A stretch of 64,000 nucleotides of DNA, taken from positions 10,303,530 to 10,367,529 of the forward strand of contig NZ_CP071091.1 of NCBI RefSeq assembly GCF_017301635.1, in the 5' to 3' direction. Within the stretch, counting starts at the first letter, position 1; each line of letters begins with the position of its first letter. Source of the DNA: Myxococcus landrumus. GTDB lineage: Bacteria > Myxococcota > Myxococcia > Myxococcales > Myxococcaceae. The position numbers were made by a program, and so were the translations under genes. The notes under the pieces are model-generated. The model made no database searches, was not told the origin of the DNA, and saw only the letters and a list, made by a program, of their open reading frames with translations. Of the stretch, positions 26,109 through 41,100 are shown one piece after another.

Positions 26109-29100
26109 CGGCGCGTGTCGCTCCACGGGCGCTGACGCAACCGACGGCGGTCGTCGCGGAATCACATCACCCGGTTGCCGTGCCCGGGGCCCGTCCCGCG
26201 CGCGCCGCGGATGCACACCTGGCACCCGAGGTGTCATCGAGAGGCGAGGACCGGCGAGTGCGCGAAGGTGAGCCTCTCGCCATCATCGGCATCGCTGGAC
26301 GGCTGCCGGGTGGAGCGGACCTGCCGGCGTTCTGGGATGCCCTGGCAAGAGGGGCCGACGGCGTCCGTGGGATGCCTCGCGAGCGCCCTGGCGCGGAGGC
26401 GTTTCGCACCACGCTCGAACGTTCGGGCGTCGAGCCGGACTTCAAGGCGGGCTTCATCGATGACGTGGACCGCTTCGACGCGGCCTTCTTCGGCATCTCT
26501 CCGCGCGAGGCGGAGTTGTTGGACCCTCGTCAGCGGCTCCTGCTCGAAGCGGCGTGGCACTGCATCGAGGACGCGGGCCTGGACCCGACGACGCTGGCGG
26601 GCAGCCGGACGGGTGTGTTCGTGGGCTCCGCGGGCTCGGAGTACTGGGAAGTGCAGTGCCGCGAGCAGCAGCCGGTGGATGCCTATACCCTCTCGGGTGT
26701 CTCCGAGACGGTCCTCACCAATCGGCTCTCGTTCTTCTTGAACCTGCGGGGGCCCAGCTCGCCCATCAACACCGCGTGCTCGAGCTCACTGGTCGCGCTT
26801 CACCGCGCCCGGCGGTCGATGCTCGCAGGAGAGTGTGACCTCGCGCTCGTGGGTGGGGTGAACCTGGTCCTGGGCCCCTTGTTCCACGTCAGCCTGGCAC
26901 GTGGCGGGTATCTCAGTCCGAGGTTCCAGTGCAGCACGTTCGACCGCTCGGCGGACGGCTACGTGCGCGGTGAAGGCGCGGTGATGCTGTTGCTCAAGCC
27001 GCTCCGGCAGGCGGAGCGTGATGGCGACCCCATCCACGCCATCGTGCTCGGCTCGGCGGAGAACCATGGGGGCCGCGCGCAGTCGCTGACCGCGCCTGAC
27101 CAGTCCGCGCAGGTCGAGCTGCTCCGCGCCGCATATCGAGATGCGGCCATCGACCCGGCGTCCGTTTCGTACATCGAGACGCACGGGACAGGCACGGTGC
27201 TCGGAGACCCCATCGAGGTCAACGCGCTGAAGGAAGCCTTCGCGGGCCTCTATGCCGAGTGGGCACATGCGAGCGTCCAGCCCGTCTGCGCGCTGGGGGC
27301 ACTCAAGTCTTCCATCGGGCATCTGGAGGCCGCCGCGGGGCTCGCGGGTGTCGCCAAGGTTGTCGGGGCCATGCGCCTCGGTGTCATTCCTCCAAACCTC
27401 CACTGCGCGGAACAGAACCCCCACGTCGAGCTCGCGGGCAGTCCCTTCTTCCTGGCCACGGGCCCGGTGGCGTGGCGAAGAACGGACAGGCCTCTAAGGG
27501 CAGGGGTGAGCTCGTTTGGTTTTGGGGGCTCCAATGCGCACGTGGTCCTGGAGTCGCCCCCTCCTCGTCCCGTGCCTGTCGAGGTCTCGGTCAGTGGTCC
27601 CGAGCTGTGGGTCCTGTCGGCGAGGGACCCGGAGCGGCTGCGCGCCCATGCGGCGGCGTTGCTGCGGTGGTGGGAGCAAGGGGGCGACGAGCGGCTCGTG
27701 GATGTCGCCTACACGCTCCAGGTGGGGCGCACCGCGATGGATGAGCGGCTGGCCTTCGTCGCAGCCACCCGTGAGCAGGTCGTGGCGGCCCTTCGTCAGT
27801 TCCTGGAGTCGGGAGCGGGGGCCTTGCTCGCGGTGGGGAATGCTCGCTCCCACCGGGGGTGGGCTTCCCTGCTGGATGGAGAGGCTGGACGCGGGTTCGT
27901 CGCGGAGGTGGCCGCGAGTGGAGAGCTCGCGCGGCTGGCACAGCTCTGGGTGAGTGGCGTCAAGCTCGACTGGACCGCGTTGCCTCGCTCCACGACTCCG
28001 CGCCGGGTCCACCTGCCGGGGCATGCCTTCGTGCCTGAGCGCTTCTGGCTTCCGGTCATGACGCGGCCCTCGCGGGTCGACTTCCGATTGTCGGGCGAGG
28101 ACGTCTTCTTCGCGGACCATGTCGTGCGCGGCGACGTGGTGCTTCCCGCGGCGGCGATGGTCGAGATGGCTCGTTCGGCTGCGTCCACCGTTACGGGACA
28201 GCCTGTCACCCGGTTGGGGGGGCTTGTGTGGATGCGGCCGGTACGGGCCGAGGGGGGCGTCGCGAAGGTCGCCTTCCACTTCCAGCAAGAGGCGGAGGCC
28301 TGGTCCTTCTCCATCCAGTCGAATGGAGAAGGTGGAGAGGTGGTGCGGCACGCACAAGGGCGCGTGTTGCCCTCGGAGCCTTCCTCGACTCCGCGCCGCT
28401 TGGACCTGGCGGAGATCCGGTCTCGCGTCCGTCCTCGCGTCTCGCAGGGCGAGCTCTACGCGAGCTTGCGTCAGTACGGCCTCGAGCTCGGCCCCGCGTA
28501 TCGTCCCGTGGAAGAGGTGTGGGCCTCGGAGCACGAGGCGCTTGGGGTCCTCTCCCTTCCGAAGGGTGCGCGCGAGCAGGGGCCTGGGGATGTTCTCCTG
28601 CATCCAGGGATGATTGACGGCGCGCTGCAAGTCGCGCTCGCGGGCTTCTGGAATCACTCCGCCAAAGAGCTTCACCTTCCGTTCACGATGGGGGAAGTGC
28701 GCCTCTCGGGACGGCTCCCGGCGCGATGCTTTGTTCATGTGACGCGCGCCGCGAGCGGGAGCGGAATCGACCTCGCGGTGGCGGATGCGCGGGGCGATAT
28801 CCACCTGGAGATTCGCGACTTCTTCCTTCGGCCCGCGCGCCTGGAGCAGGCGTCCGCGGCTCCTCGGGACACCGTCTACTTCACGCCCGAGTGGGTGGAT
28901 GCTCCATCCTCGCGTGGCGATGAGGAGCCGGAGTTGCTCCTGCTGGATTCGGGCACCGAGCGGTGGGCTCGGCTCTCCAGGCAGTGGCGCGGCCGGGTGG
29001 TCCTCGTCGAACAAGGGCCTGGCTTCCAGCGTGTGGCGCGCGGCCACTATGTGCTCTGCCCGGATGAGCCGGGTGACTATCGGTCCTTGTTCCAGTCCCT

Positions 29101-32100
29101 CGCCGAGGAAGGTTTCTCACCTCGGGCTGTCGTCCATGCGTGGCGTGGGGATGGGGGCACGAAGGGCGAGCTGGCCGCGGGCTTGTATGCCTCGCTGTTT
29201 CTCACGCAGGCCGCGTCCGCTGGGTCGTCGGAGCTCAAGCTCCGGTGGCTCTATCTGCATGAAGGGGAGGACGGCCTGCGCCGCCCCTGGAGTGGCGCGC
29301 TCGCGGGCTTTGGCAAGACGCTCTCCTTGGAGCATGCGGGGGCTTCCGCCTCGGTGGTTGTCGCTCCCGCCGCGGACTTGCGAGGTCCCTCGTTCATCGA
29401 CCTCGTGCGCACGGAGCTGCGGTCCGAGGACAGCGAGGTCAGCTACCTGGACGGGCGTCGCCAGGTTCGAGTCCTGAAGGAGCTTCCGGTGGGGACCCGC
29501 CGCACGGCGTCGCCGCGCTCGGGTGGTGCGTACCTGGTGACGGGCGGAGCCGGCGGACTGGGGCGGCTCTTCGCCCAGCGGCTCGCTGCGCAGGGTGCGC
29601 GTCTGGTGCTTTGCGGCCGGTCTCCACTCACGGAGGCGCTGGGCTCGTGGCTCTCTTCGCTGACCGCGCAGGGCGGTGAGGCTCTCTACGTCGAAGCGGA
29701 TGTCACGCGCGAGGCGGATGTCGCTCGACTGGTGGCGGAGGCGAAGCGCCGATTTGGCGGGATTGCCGGAGTGATTCACTCGGCGGGGGTCATCCGGGAT
29801 TCGCGGCTGACGCGAAAGACCGTGGCCGAAGTGGAGGCGGTCGTCGGGCCGAAGGTCACCGGCGTCACGCTGCTGGACCAGGCGCTGCGCTTCGAGCCCC
29901 TCGACGTGTTCGGGGTCTTCTCCTCCGTCGCGGGACTGATGGGGAACGTGGGGCAGGCGGACTACGCGTTCGCCAACGCGTTCCTCGACGGCTTCGTCGA
30001 GACCCGTGAGGCCCTTCGCGCACGAGGTGAACGCTCCGGTGTCACGCGCTCACTCAGTTGGCCACTGTGGCGCGAGGGAGGAATGGCGGTCGATGCTCCG
30101 ACCGAGAGCTGGTTCGCTGACGTCCTGGGCCTTCGCCCGATGGCCACGGCCACGGGGCTCGCGGCCTTCGAGGATGCGCTGTCGCTCGCGACGCCCCAGT
30201 TGTTCGTCGCGGAGGGGAATGTCGAGCGCATCCGCGCGCGCTTTGCTCCGACGAAGCGCGTGACTCCTGTCGCGACCGCTCCGCGGGCCTCATCTTCCAT
30301 GTCGGGGGAGCAGCTTCGGCCTCGGCTCACCGCGCTGGCGGCGGCCATCCTCAAACAGGAGCCTCGCAAGCTGAATCCCGAGCGGGAGCTGGGGGAGTTC
30401 GGGTTCGACTCGCTCTCCTTCACGGAGCTGGCGAACCGGCTCAACTCCGAGTTCGGTCTCTCCCTGACCCCTGCGCTCTTCTTCGAGCAGTCGACGCTCC
30501 AGAAGCTCGCGACGCATCTGGCGCCTCGAATCTCGACCGAGGTGGCTGCTTCCGAGGCCGAGCCTCCCGCACCTCCGCCTGTGCCCGTGCCCGCTCCGAA
30601 GGTTGCTTCCCGGCCTCCTCATGCGCCGCACGATGAACCGATTGCCATCGTGGGCGCGGCCGCGGTGTTTCCTGGCTCCGAGACGCTGAGTGGGTTCTGG
30701 CGCAACCTCGAAGCGGGGAAGGACCTGGTCCGGGAGATTCCCTCGGAGCGCTGGGACTGGCGCTCCGCGCGAGGTGGAGACTCCTCGGTGGACGCACTCC
30801 GATGGGGCGCGTTCATCGAAGGCGTGGACCAGTTCGATGGCCGCTTCTTCGGCATCTCCCGCCGTGAATGCGAGCTGATGGATCCGCAGCAGCGCATCTT
30901 CCTCCAGACGGTCTGGCGTGCGCTCGAGGACGCGGGATGGAATCCGGCGAGCCTTCGAGGAACCCGGACCGGGCTCTTCGTGGGGGTCTGCACGTCGGAC
31001 TACGCGGAGCTCCTGGCTCAGTCGGGAGGGCAGGTCGAGGCGCATACATCGACGGGGAATGCCCGCTCCATCTTGCCCAACCGCATCTCGCATCTGCTGG
31101 GCCTGCGCGGGCCGAGTGAGCCCATCGACACCGCGTGCTCGAGCTCGCTCGTGGCGGTGCATCGCGCCATCCAGGCGCTGCGGGGCGGCGAGTCCGATGT
31201 GGTGATTGCCGGGGGCGTGAACCTGGTGCTCTCGCCCTTCTTCCACCTCTCCTTCTCGGCTGCCGGGATGTTGAGCACGGGCGGTCGCTGCCGGACGTTC
31301 GACCATCGCGCGGATGGCTATGTGAGAGGCGAGGGCTCCGCCGCGGTGGTGCTCAAGCGGCTCTCACAGGCCGAGGCGGATGGGGACGCGATTCACGGCC
31401 TGCTCATCGGGAGCGCGGTCGGCCATGCAGGCCAGGCGAACTCTCTCACTGCTCCGAATGGCGCGTCCCAGTCCGAGCTGCTGGTCGAGGCGTACTCGCG
31501 GGCAGGCGTCGACGTGCGGACGGTGGGCTACATCGAGGCGCATGGGACGGCCACGCGCCTGGGAGACCCCATCGAGGTCCAGGCGCTGCGGAAGGCGTTT
31601 CAGGAGCTGTCGCGGGACGACTCCTCGACGACGCCGTGGTGTGGAATCGGGTCGGTCAAGAGCAACTTCGGGCATCTCGAGGCGGCGGCGGGGCTCGCGG
31701 GCTTGCTCAAGGTGGTCCTCGCGATGCGCGAGCGGACGCTCCCGCCAACGCTTCACTTCGAGAAGCTCAATCCGCACATCGACCTGGCGAGGAGCCCCTT
31801 CTTCATCGTCGAGCGCAACACGCCGTGGCGAGTCGAGGGGGATGCGCCACGACGCGCGGGCGTCAGCTCCTTCGGCTTTGGTGGCGTCAACGCGCATGTC
31901 GTGGTCGAGGACCATCCTCGGAGCCCGCGTCAGGAGGATGCGGAGCCTCAGGTGCTTGTGCTCTCCGCGCGGGACAAGGAGCGGCTGGAGGTTCTCGCGG
32001 GGGAGGTCGCCGCGTGGTTGCGCGAGACTCCTTCGTCGGAGGCGAGTCTCGCCGATGTCGCGTACACGCTTCAGACCGGACGGTCGGCGATGGCGGTGCG

Positions 32101-35100
32101 GTTGGCTGTCGTCGCGGATGAGCGACTGAAGGCTGCCGAGGCGCTCGCCCGATTCTCGCGGGGGGAGGTGTCCGAACGCCTCTGGTTCGGAGAGGTGCGG
32201 GACGACGCCGCGGATTCATCGGTGCGTCAGGTGGAGCGGTCCACGATGGAGGCGCTGTCGTTGATCGCCGAGGCATGGGTGAAGGGCTCGGAGGTCGACT
32301 GGGCCACGTTGCCCAGGCGGACTACTCCGCGCCGCGCGCATCTTCCGTCCTATCCATTCGCGCGTGAGCGGTACTGGATGCCGCGACGCCAGGAGTCGCC
32401 CATCATGGCTCCTCCTGTCACCCAGACCGCCGAGGCCCGCCCCTTGCCGGTGGCCAGCGAGGTGAAGGGACAGACTCCGACGCTGTTGCGCAGTGAGTGG
32501 ATACCGAAGCCACTCGCGGATGCTGGTGGCACCGAGCGCACGTCGGTCGTCGGTGGGGAGCGTGCGTGGAACTCACATCCGAAGGTGAAAGACGAAGGGC
32601 GGAGGGATGGCGGCGAGCCGATGGGGCGGCCACTCGCGACAGGGGCGGGGCGGTCGCTGGTCATCATGGACAGCGGCGGGCTGGAGCTGGGCCTTTCACT
32701 GGTGCGGCTGCTTGGTGACTCCGCGCTCACGGTTCATCTGGGGAGCGAGACGCGCGCGTACTCGGACCAGGTGTGGCACCTGTCCTCCGAAGAGGACGAT
32801 GGTTGGGAACGGCTTCTTCCCCGTCTCGGAACCGTCGGACATGTGTACTTCGTCACGGGGCCGGCTGCGTCGACGACCGCGCCTGTTGTCTCCTTGCTTC
32901 GGTTCGTGCGTGCTCTGACCCGTGCGGATGCGGGCCCTGTCGAGCTGAGGGTCGTATCGACGAGTGCCTGCTCGATCCTGACTGGCGACAAGGTGGTTCC
33001 TGGTGGCGCAGCGCTCGCGGGCTTCGGCAAGGCCGTCGCACGCGAGACACCTCGAATCCGTGTCGCCACCGTGGACGTTGCACGAGAGGACGTTGGACCT
33101 GGTGCATCGGCGGTGATGCGTGAGGCGGTGGCTCGCGCGCTCATCTCCGAGCCCACGAGCGCTCGTCCCCGCGATGTGGCGCTCCGTCGTCACACCCGGT
33201 TCGAGCGCGTCCTCGCCCCGCTGGAGTTGGCTCCTCCCGAGCAGTCTCCGTTCCGGCGTGGCGGGGTCTATCTCATCGTTGGAGGTGCCGGAGGCATCGG
33301 CCTCGCTCTCGCGAGACATCTGGCGCGCACGTCGGAGGCCCGGCTGGTGTTGCTGGGCCGGAGGCCCCTTGATGCCGGGCTGCGTGGAGTCCTCGACGAG
33401 CTTGCTCGCGAGGGAGGCGAAGCCCTCTACGTCGAAGCGGACTGCTCGGACCGTGCGCGCATGCGTTCCGTGGTCGGTGACATCAAGCGCCGCTTCGGCG
33501 TGCTTCACGGCGTCTTCCACTCCGCGCTCGTGTTGAAGGACAGGGCGCTGCGAGACCTGGAGACGCGGGACCTGCTCGCCGTGCTCGCGCCCAAGGTCGA
33601 TGGGGCCGAGGCCGTCTTCGAGGCCGTGCGGGATGAGCCGCTCGACTTCGCCGTTGCCTTCTCGTCGCTGCAGTCCTTCCTCGGGAACGCGGGACAGGCG
33701 AACTACGCGGCCGCCTGTGCGCTCCAGGACGCGATGGCGCACCAGTTCAGGGACCGGCTGCCGCTGCGAGTCATCAACTGGGGGTACTGGGGCTCCGTCG
33801 GAGCTGTCGCCACGCCAGAGGCTCAGCGTCGGATGGCGCAGCTCGGATTCGGTTCCATCGAAGTCCGGGAGGGCCTCTCCGCGCTGGAGTCGATTCTCTC
33901 CTCGGGCGAGCCACAGGTCGCCTGCCTCGTCGCGAAGCCCGAGCTGCTCCGAGAGCTGTGCTCGGACGCGCTGAGCGCGAGCCAGCCTGTCTCTAGGCAC
34001 TCGCGCGTCGATTTCGAGCGCACCCTGGCTTCCATCCGCCGCCCATCGTTCGGCTCTCTCGAAGAGTTCCGCCAGGGGCAGGTCGCCCTGGAAGAGGAGG
34101 GGGCACGCGCGCTCGGGGCCATCCTTCGACAGTTGGACATCCTGAGAGTGGTGGGGGACCTCCACGACAAGGCGAGCCTCGCCGAGCGGGCAGGTGTCAT
34201 CGCGCCACATCGACGACTCCTCGACGCACTCATCGCCTCCGCGGTGCGGCTCGGGTGGCTCCAGGATGAAGGCTCCCGCCTCTCCGTGGTGGCTCCTCCC
34301 TTGGAGGAATCACCAGAGGACTCCTCCCGGCGGCGTCAATCGCTTGCCCGTCGGCATCCACTGCTGTCCCCACACCTGACCCTTCTCGACACCGCCGTCA
34401 CCGCGTTCGTCTCGGTGCTCCGTGGGACGCAGCGCGCGACGGATGTCCTGTTCCCCAGTGGCTCGTCGGCCCTGGTGGCGCCGATCTACTCGGACAATCC
34501 ACAGGCGCAGGCGCTGCGGATGCAGGTGGCCGCTGCCGTGGAAGCCTATCTCCGAGCCTCTCCTGACACCGGGACCGAGCCCTTCCGCGTGCTGGAGATT
34601 GGCGCGGGGACCGGAGGGACCTCGGCGGCCGTGCTCGCCGCGCTGCGCGACTCCGGACGTGCCGTCGAGTTCGTCTACACCGATGTCTCTCCCGCGTTCC
34701 TGCGCCACGGTCAGGAGCGATTCTCGAAGGACTTCCCGTTCCTGCGCTTCAAGCCGTTGGATGTAGAGCGGCACCCAGGTTCGCAGGGCTTCGAGCGAGG
34801 CGGATTCGACCTCGTGCTCGCCGCGAACGTCCTCCACGCCACTCGCTCCAGCTCCGAGTCGCTGCGACACGCCAAGTGGCTGCTCAAGCGCGGCGGATGG
34901 CTCCTTCTCCAAGAGCTGACTCGCGCGCAGCACTTCACGACGTTGACCTTCGGTCTGCTGGATGGCTGGTGGCGATTCCAGGACGAGCAGCTGCGTCTTC
35001 CAGACTCGCCCCTGCTCGATGTCGCGGGCTGGAGGTTCTTGCTCGACCGCGAGGGCTTCAGCGCGTGCGCGGTGGTGGGGGACGACGACGCGGAGGTCTC

Positions 35101-38100
35101 CTCGCTCCCGGAGCGGCTGCTGCTGGCTCGCAGCAACGGACAGGTCCGCGAGGAGTCGTCTCCTTCCATCCAGGTCCAGGCCGAGCCGCCCGCGCGGCCC
35201 GCTCCACGTTCCGAGTCTCCGGTGACTTCCATCGAACCCCGCACGCGTCAGTGGCTTCGCTCCCTCCTCTGTGAGGAGCTCCGACTGCCGGAGGGCGAGC
35301 TCGCCGATGATGACCGCTTCGCCGAGCTGGGCCTGGATTCGATTCTCCTCCAGCGCTTCAACCATCGGCTGAGCGAGGGGCTCGGGCCCGTCCCGAGGAC
35401 CCTGCCACTGGAGAACGACTCCGTCGCGCGCCTGTCCGCGGCCTTGATGGCTTCGCATCGTGACGCCTTGGAGAAGCACCTCGGCGCGCCTCCAGCAGAA
35501 GTCGCGCACGTCCCCCAGGAGAAGCCCGAGGGCATCGCCGTCATCGGCATGGCCGGGTTGTTCCCAGGGGCCAAGGACGTGGACTCGTTGTGGCGGAACC
35601 TCCGAGCCGGGGTTCGCGCCATCCGGGAGGTTCCGGCCGAGCGCTGGGATTGGCGCGCGTTCCAGGAGAAGTGGTCGCTCCCGCGATGGGGCGCGTTCCT
35701 CGACGATGTCGACCACTTCGACCCGCTCTTCTTCGGGATGACTCCGCGTGCCGCGCGTGCGCTCACGCCGGAGGAACGCCTGTTGCTCGAGACGAGCTGG
35801 GCGGCGCTGGAAGACGCCGGCTACACGGCGGAGTCCCTGCGCGAGGAGCGTGTCGGCGTCTTCATTGGCGCCAGACCGTCCGGCTACACCCAGCGAGGAG
35901 GCGGCCAGGAGGCCGCCGTGGACGCCAGTGCCAACGGGCTGCCCTGCCGGGTGTCGAACTTCTTCGGGTTCACCGGCCCGAGCCTCGTGGTGGATGCGGC
36001 GTGCTCGTCCTCGATGGCGGCGCTCCACCTCGCGCGAGAAGCCCTGCGGCGAGGGGAGTGCACGCTGGCCCTGGTCGGCGGCGTCAACCTCTACCTGCAC
36101 CCCTCCCAGTACAGGCGGCTGTCGGAGCTGCGGGTTGTCGCGACGCGTCCGGACAGTGAGCTGTTCGATGGTCAAGGCGACGGCTTCACGCCGGGCGAGG
36201 CGGTGGCGGTGGTGTTGCTCAAGCCCGCAGCGCGGGCCGTGGAGGACGGTGACAACGTCCACGGGTTCATCCGGGCCACGTCGCTCTCCCACAAGGGAAG
36301 CGCCTCCGACTACTTCCTCCCATCGCCGGTGACGCAGGCCTCGAATCTGGCCGGCGTGCTGAGAGAGGCGGGGGTCACCGGAGAAACCCTGGGGGTCTAC
36401 GGTGCGCAGGCGCAGGGGGCCTCCCTGTCGGACATCACCGAGTGGCGTGCGGCGACCCGCGCGTTGCTCGAGACCGCGGGTGCGGCGCGTGGCTTCTGTG
36501 CCTACAGCTCCGTCAAACCCTATGTCGGGCACCCCGAGACGGCGTCCGGCGTCTTGCAGCTCATCAGCGCGCTGTTGCAGATGCGGCACGGTGAGCTGTT
36601 GCCGTTGCATGTGGCGAGCAAGCTCGCGCCCGAAGTGGATGTGACGGCCTCACCGTTCTTCTTCCCGGCTCATGCGATGGAGTGGCCACGTCGCCACGAG
36701 ACGGGTGTGCCCATGCCTCGGCGCGCATGCATCACCGCATGCGGCGCGGGAGGCGTGGAGTCCTTCGCGGTCCTCGAGGAGTCCATGGAGGCATCGAGCT
36801 CCGGCATCTCGGCAGGTCCTCAGGTGATGGTGTTGTCCGCACGCTCGGAAGCGGGGCTGCGCGAGGTGGCGGCCCGGCTCTCTGGCACCGTGCGAGGTGG
36901 GGAAGGGCGACTGTCGCTCGCGGACATCGCGTTCACGTTGCAGACCGGACGTGAGGCCTTCTCCGAGCGATGGGCGGTGGTCGTCTCGTCCGTCTCTGAG
37001 TTCGCCAAGGCCCTCGATGCGTGGTCCGAGGGGCGGCCCGTGGGTGTGCGCGGCTCGGCTCCGCGCCATGTCTCCGAGAGCCCCCTCGTGACGCGGGCCC
37101 TCGCGGCGGGAGACCTCGAGTCCCTCGCCAGCCACTGGGTCTCCGGACAGCGCATCGACTGGCGCCAGCTCCACCGCGGACCTGTGCGTCGTGTTTCGCT
37201 TCCGACCTATCCCTTCGAGCAGCGGAGTTGCTCGCTCGAACCCATCTCCCTCGCTCCTGCTGTTCACGGCGAGCGCACGGCCCCGAGGTCTCCTGTGTCG
37301 GAGCGAAGGTCGGGCGAAGGGGAAGAGAGCGCGCGGCGAATCGGCTCCTACTATGACGCGCTCTTCGCGGACCCCACGCCGGGGGAGGGCGATGAGCCCC
37401 ATCTCACCTTCGCGCCGCTGCTCCAGCCTCCCCCGGGCTTCTCCTGGTTGCTGGCGTACCACGAGCCGGAGCGCCACCCCGCCTTCCGTCAGGCGCTGCG
37501 GATGGGGCAGCAACAGGCCAAGCGGCTCCTGCTGGACGGTGTCGACCTCACCCGGGTTCGGAAGGTCCTCGATATCGGCTGTGGCCTCGGGGTGGACCTC
37601 ATCGCGTTGATGCGCGACCTGCCCCAGGCCGTCGCGCATGGCTACAACATCTCGCCCGGGCAGGCGCAGAGCGCGGCACAGCGAGTGGCGCGAGCCGGGC
37701 TCGGCTCACGAATCGAGATCTTCAACCGCGACAGCGCACGAGACCCGTTCCCTTCCACCTACGACCTGGTGGTGGGCTTCGAGGTCTTCCCACACATCCA
37801 GCGCAAGCAGGAGGCCCTGGACAACATCGTCGCGAGCCTGGCTCCCGGTGGACGCGTCCTCTTGATTGACTCCGTGGCCTCCACGGTGCCCGTCGAGCTG
37901 CCCGAGCTCGCGATGTTCAGCAGCTCGCTCACGGAGTATGCGGCGATGCTGACGAAGGCGAAGCTGAAGCTCCGCCGCTGCATCGACTCGAGCCGTGAGG
38001 TGATTCACTTCCTCGACGACCCGAACTTCGAGCAGAACCTCGCTCGCCTCACGCGAGAGAAGCCCGAAGCCGCGGCCTTCGAGACGCTGCATCGGAGCTG

Positions 38101-41100
38101 GGTCCACTTCGGCAAGGCCCTGCGGCGGAAGCTCTTCTATTACATGCTGCTCGAGCTCGAGCGTGCAGACTCCCTCACGGACGAGGCCCTGTACGCGGCG
38201 AACCTCGAGGCGCTGCGGCGGCCCACTCCTCATGTCGACGCCGTGGCTGCCTCTTCTGGCGCGGGGAAGGGCGAAGCGCGTCGCCGTCCAGCCCCGTCAA
38301 CGGACGGTGCCGCCGCCTTGTGCGACACGCTCCTGTCGCTGGCCGCGGAGGTGATGGAGCTGGGCGTCCACGAGCTGGACCCGGATGCGCGCTTCGTCGA
38401 CCTGGGCGTCGGGTCCCTGGAGGGGTTGGCGCTGGTCGATGCCATCAACCGCCGGATGGGAATCACGCTGAAGATCCAGGCGCTCTACGACCATTCGAGC
38501 GTCCGGGAGCTGGCACGTCATGTCGCGGAGTCCTTCCGCCCGGCCGAGTTGCCCCAGGCCGTCGCTGAACCTCGCAAGGACAGCTCGGAGGACTCGCGCA
38601 TCGCGGTGATTGGCTTCGCCGGGAGATTCCCGGGGGCGCGTGACGCGGAGGAGCTCTGGGAGCTGCTCGACGCGGGCAGGAGCGCGATCAGGGAAGTGCC
38701 CGCGGAGCGCTGGGACTCCGAGCACTACTTCGATGCGCGGGTGGGGACACCCAACCGGACGAACAGCCGCTGGGGAGGCTTCCTCTCCGACGTGGATTGC
38801 TTCGACCCTGGGTTCTTCGGCCTCTCGCCCGCGGAAGCGGAGGTGATGGACCCGCAGCAGCGACTGTTCTTGGAGGAGTCCTGGAAGGCGCTGGAGGACG
38901 CGGGGCAATCGCCGTCCATGCTCGCGGCCAGCCGATGCGGCGTCGTCGCGGGGGTCATCAGCAATGAGTACGGCGCGCTGCTGCCGCGCAGTGCGCATCC
39001 CGAGCGCGCCGGGCAGATGATGCTGGGCAACGCGACGTCCATCCTCGCGGCGCGCATCGCGTACCACCTCAACCTTCGCGGGCCGGCGCTGGCGGTCGAC
39101 ACCGCTTGTTCCTCGTCGCTGGTCGCAACCCACATGGCGTGCGGGATGCTCCAGCGTGGGGAGGCGGACCTGATGCTGGCGGGGGGCGTGACGCTCTACC
39201 TGTCCCCGCAGACGTACGTCGAGATGAGCCACGCGGGCATGCTCTCTCCGACGGGACACTGCCGCTCCTTCGATGACGGCGCGGATGGCATCGTCGTGGG
39301 CGAAGCCGCGGCCGTGGTGGTCCTCAAGCGGTTCGCGGATGCGGTCCGGGATGGAGACCGGATTCACGGGGTCATCCGGGGCTCGGGCATCAATCAGGAT
39401 GGGCGGACCAACGGCATCACCGCGCCATCGGGGCGTGCGCAGACCGCGCTGGAGCTGGAGGTCTGGCGTCGTGCCGGCATCGACCCGCGGACCCTCGACT
39501 ACGTCGAGGCCCATGGCACCGGGACACCGCTGGGCGACCCCATCGAGGTCGAGGCCCTCGCGACGGCGCTGCGCCAGCATACGCCCGACAAGCACTTCTG
39601 CCTGCTCGGGGCGGTGAAGAGCAACCTCGGCCACACGTCGGCCGCGTCCGGACTGGCGGGGCTCATCAAGATCCTCCTGTCGCTTCAGCACGAGCGCATC
39701 CCCGCGACCCTCCAGGTGACGCAGCCGACGCATCATCACGACTGGGCGTCGAGCCCCCTGGCGCTCGCGAGGACCGCACGACCCTGGCCGCGAGAGGGGA
39801 CCCGTCCTCGTCGCGCGGCGCTGAGCGCGTTCGGCTTCAGCGGCACGAACTGCCACATGGTCATCGAGGAGGCTCCACCCCCGTCCTCCCACCCCATGCC
39901 CCGGAGGGAGCAGTGGCTCCTCCCGCTGTCGGCCAGGTCGGGAGAGCGGCTTCGTGCGATGGCGGAGAACCTGTCGGTCTGGCTGGAGCGCCGTCGGGGT
40001 GTCTCGGATGCGTCGGGTCTCCTGGAGCGGCTCGCCGCGACGTTGCAGCTCCGGCGCGCCGTGATGACCGAGCGGCTCGCGGTGATGGCCTCGAGCCTCG
40101 ATGACGCCCGGAGGAAGCTCGCCGCCTTCGCGCGCGGAGAGCTTCCGGCGCAGGTGTACCGGGGCACGGCGGGGACGCCGGCCGCGCAGGTCGATGCGGC
40201 GCAGCGGGACGAGTCGGAGGGCGCGCGGTGGGCGCAGCTCTGGGTGACGGGGACGGAGGTCGACTGGACGTCCTTCTACGGCCAGGGCGCTCCGCCTCCG
40301 GTGAGCACTCCGTCCTATCCCTTCGCTCGTGAGCGGTACTGGCTGCTCAACAAGGCCGCCTTCCTTCCGAGCACACCAGCTCCCCGCGTGGACACGCAGG
40401 ACCTGGTTTCGAAGCAAGGCTCCGTGAGTCCCTTGCTCGCGGAGGGAGAGCTGCGGACGCGGACCGAGCTGTTCCTTCGCGAGTTCGTCGCGCGGACCTT
40501 GAAGCTGGCTCCCGAGCGCATCGCGTTGGATCAACCCCTGGATGGTTATGGGGTCGACTCGCTGATGGTGAATCAGCTCGTGCGAGACCTCGAGCGGCGG
40601 GTGGGCCCGTTGTCGAAGACGGTGCTGTATGAGCACTCGAGGCTCACCCAGTTGGCGGAGCACCTCGTCAACGAGCGTCGGGAGGTGCTCAACCAGCTCC
40701 TGACCGCGGAGACCGCCGCGCCGCCCGTGGTGACGCCCGAGCTGGTGACGCTCATCTCGCGCGCGCCACTCGCGCGGGAGGGGGCTTGGAGTGACCGCAT
40801 CGCCATCATCGGTGTCAGTGGCCGGTACCCTGGCGCGGAAGACCTGGACCAGCTCTGGGACAACTTGAAGGGCGGGGTCGACTCCATCACGGAGGTGCCG
40901 CTGGAGCGGTGGGACCACCGTCGCTACGACAAGGCCTATTCGAAGTGGGGCGGCTTTATCTCGGACCCGGCCGCGTTTGATCCGCTCTTCTTCCAGATTT
41001 CACCTCGGGAGGCCGCGCTCATCGACCCGCAGGAGCGGCTCTTCCTCCAGGAGGCGTGGCACTGCATCGAGGACGCGGGCTACCCGAGGAAGGCGCTCGC

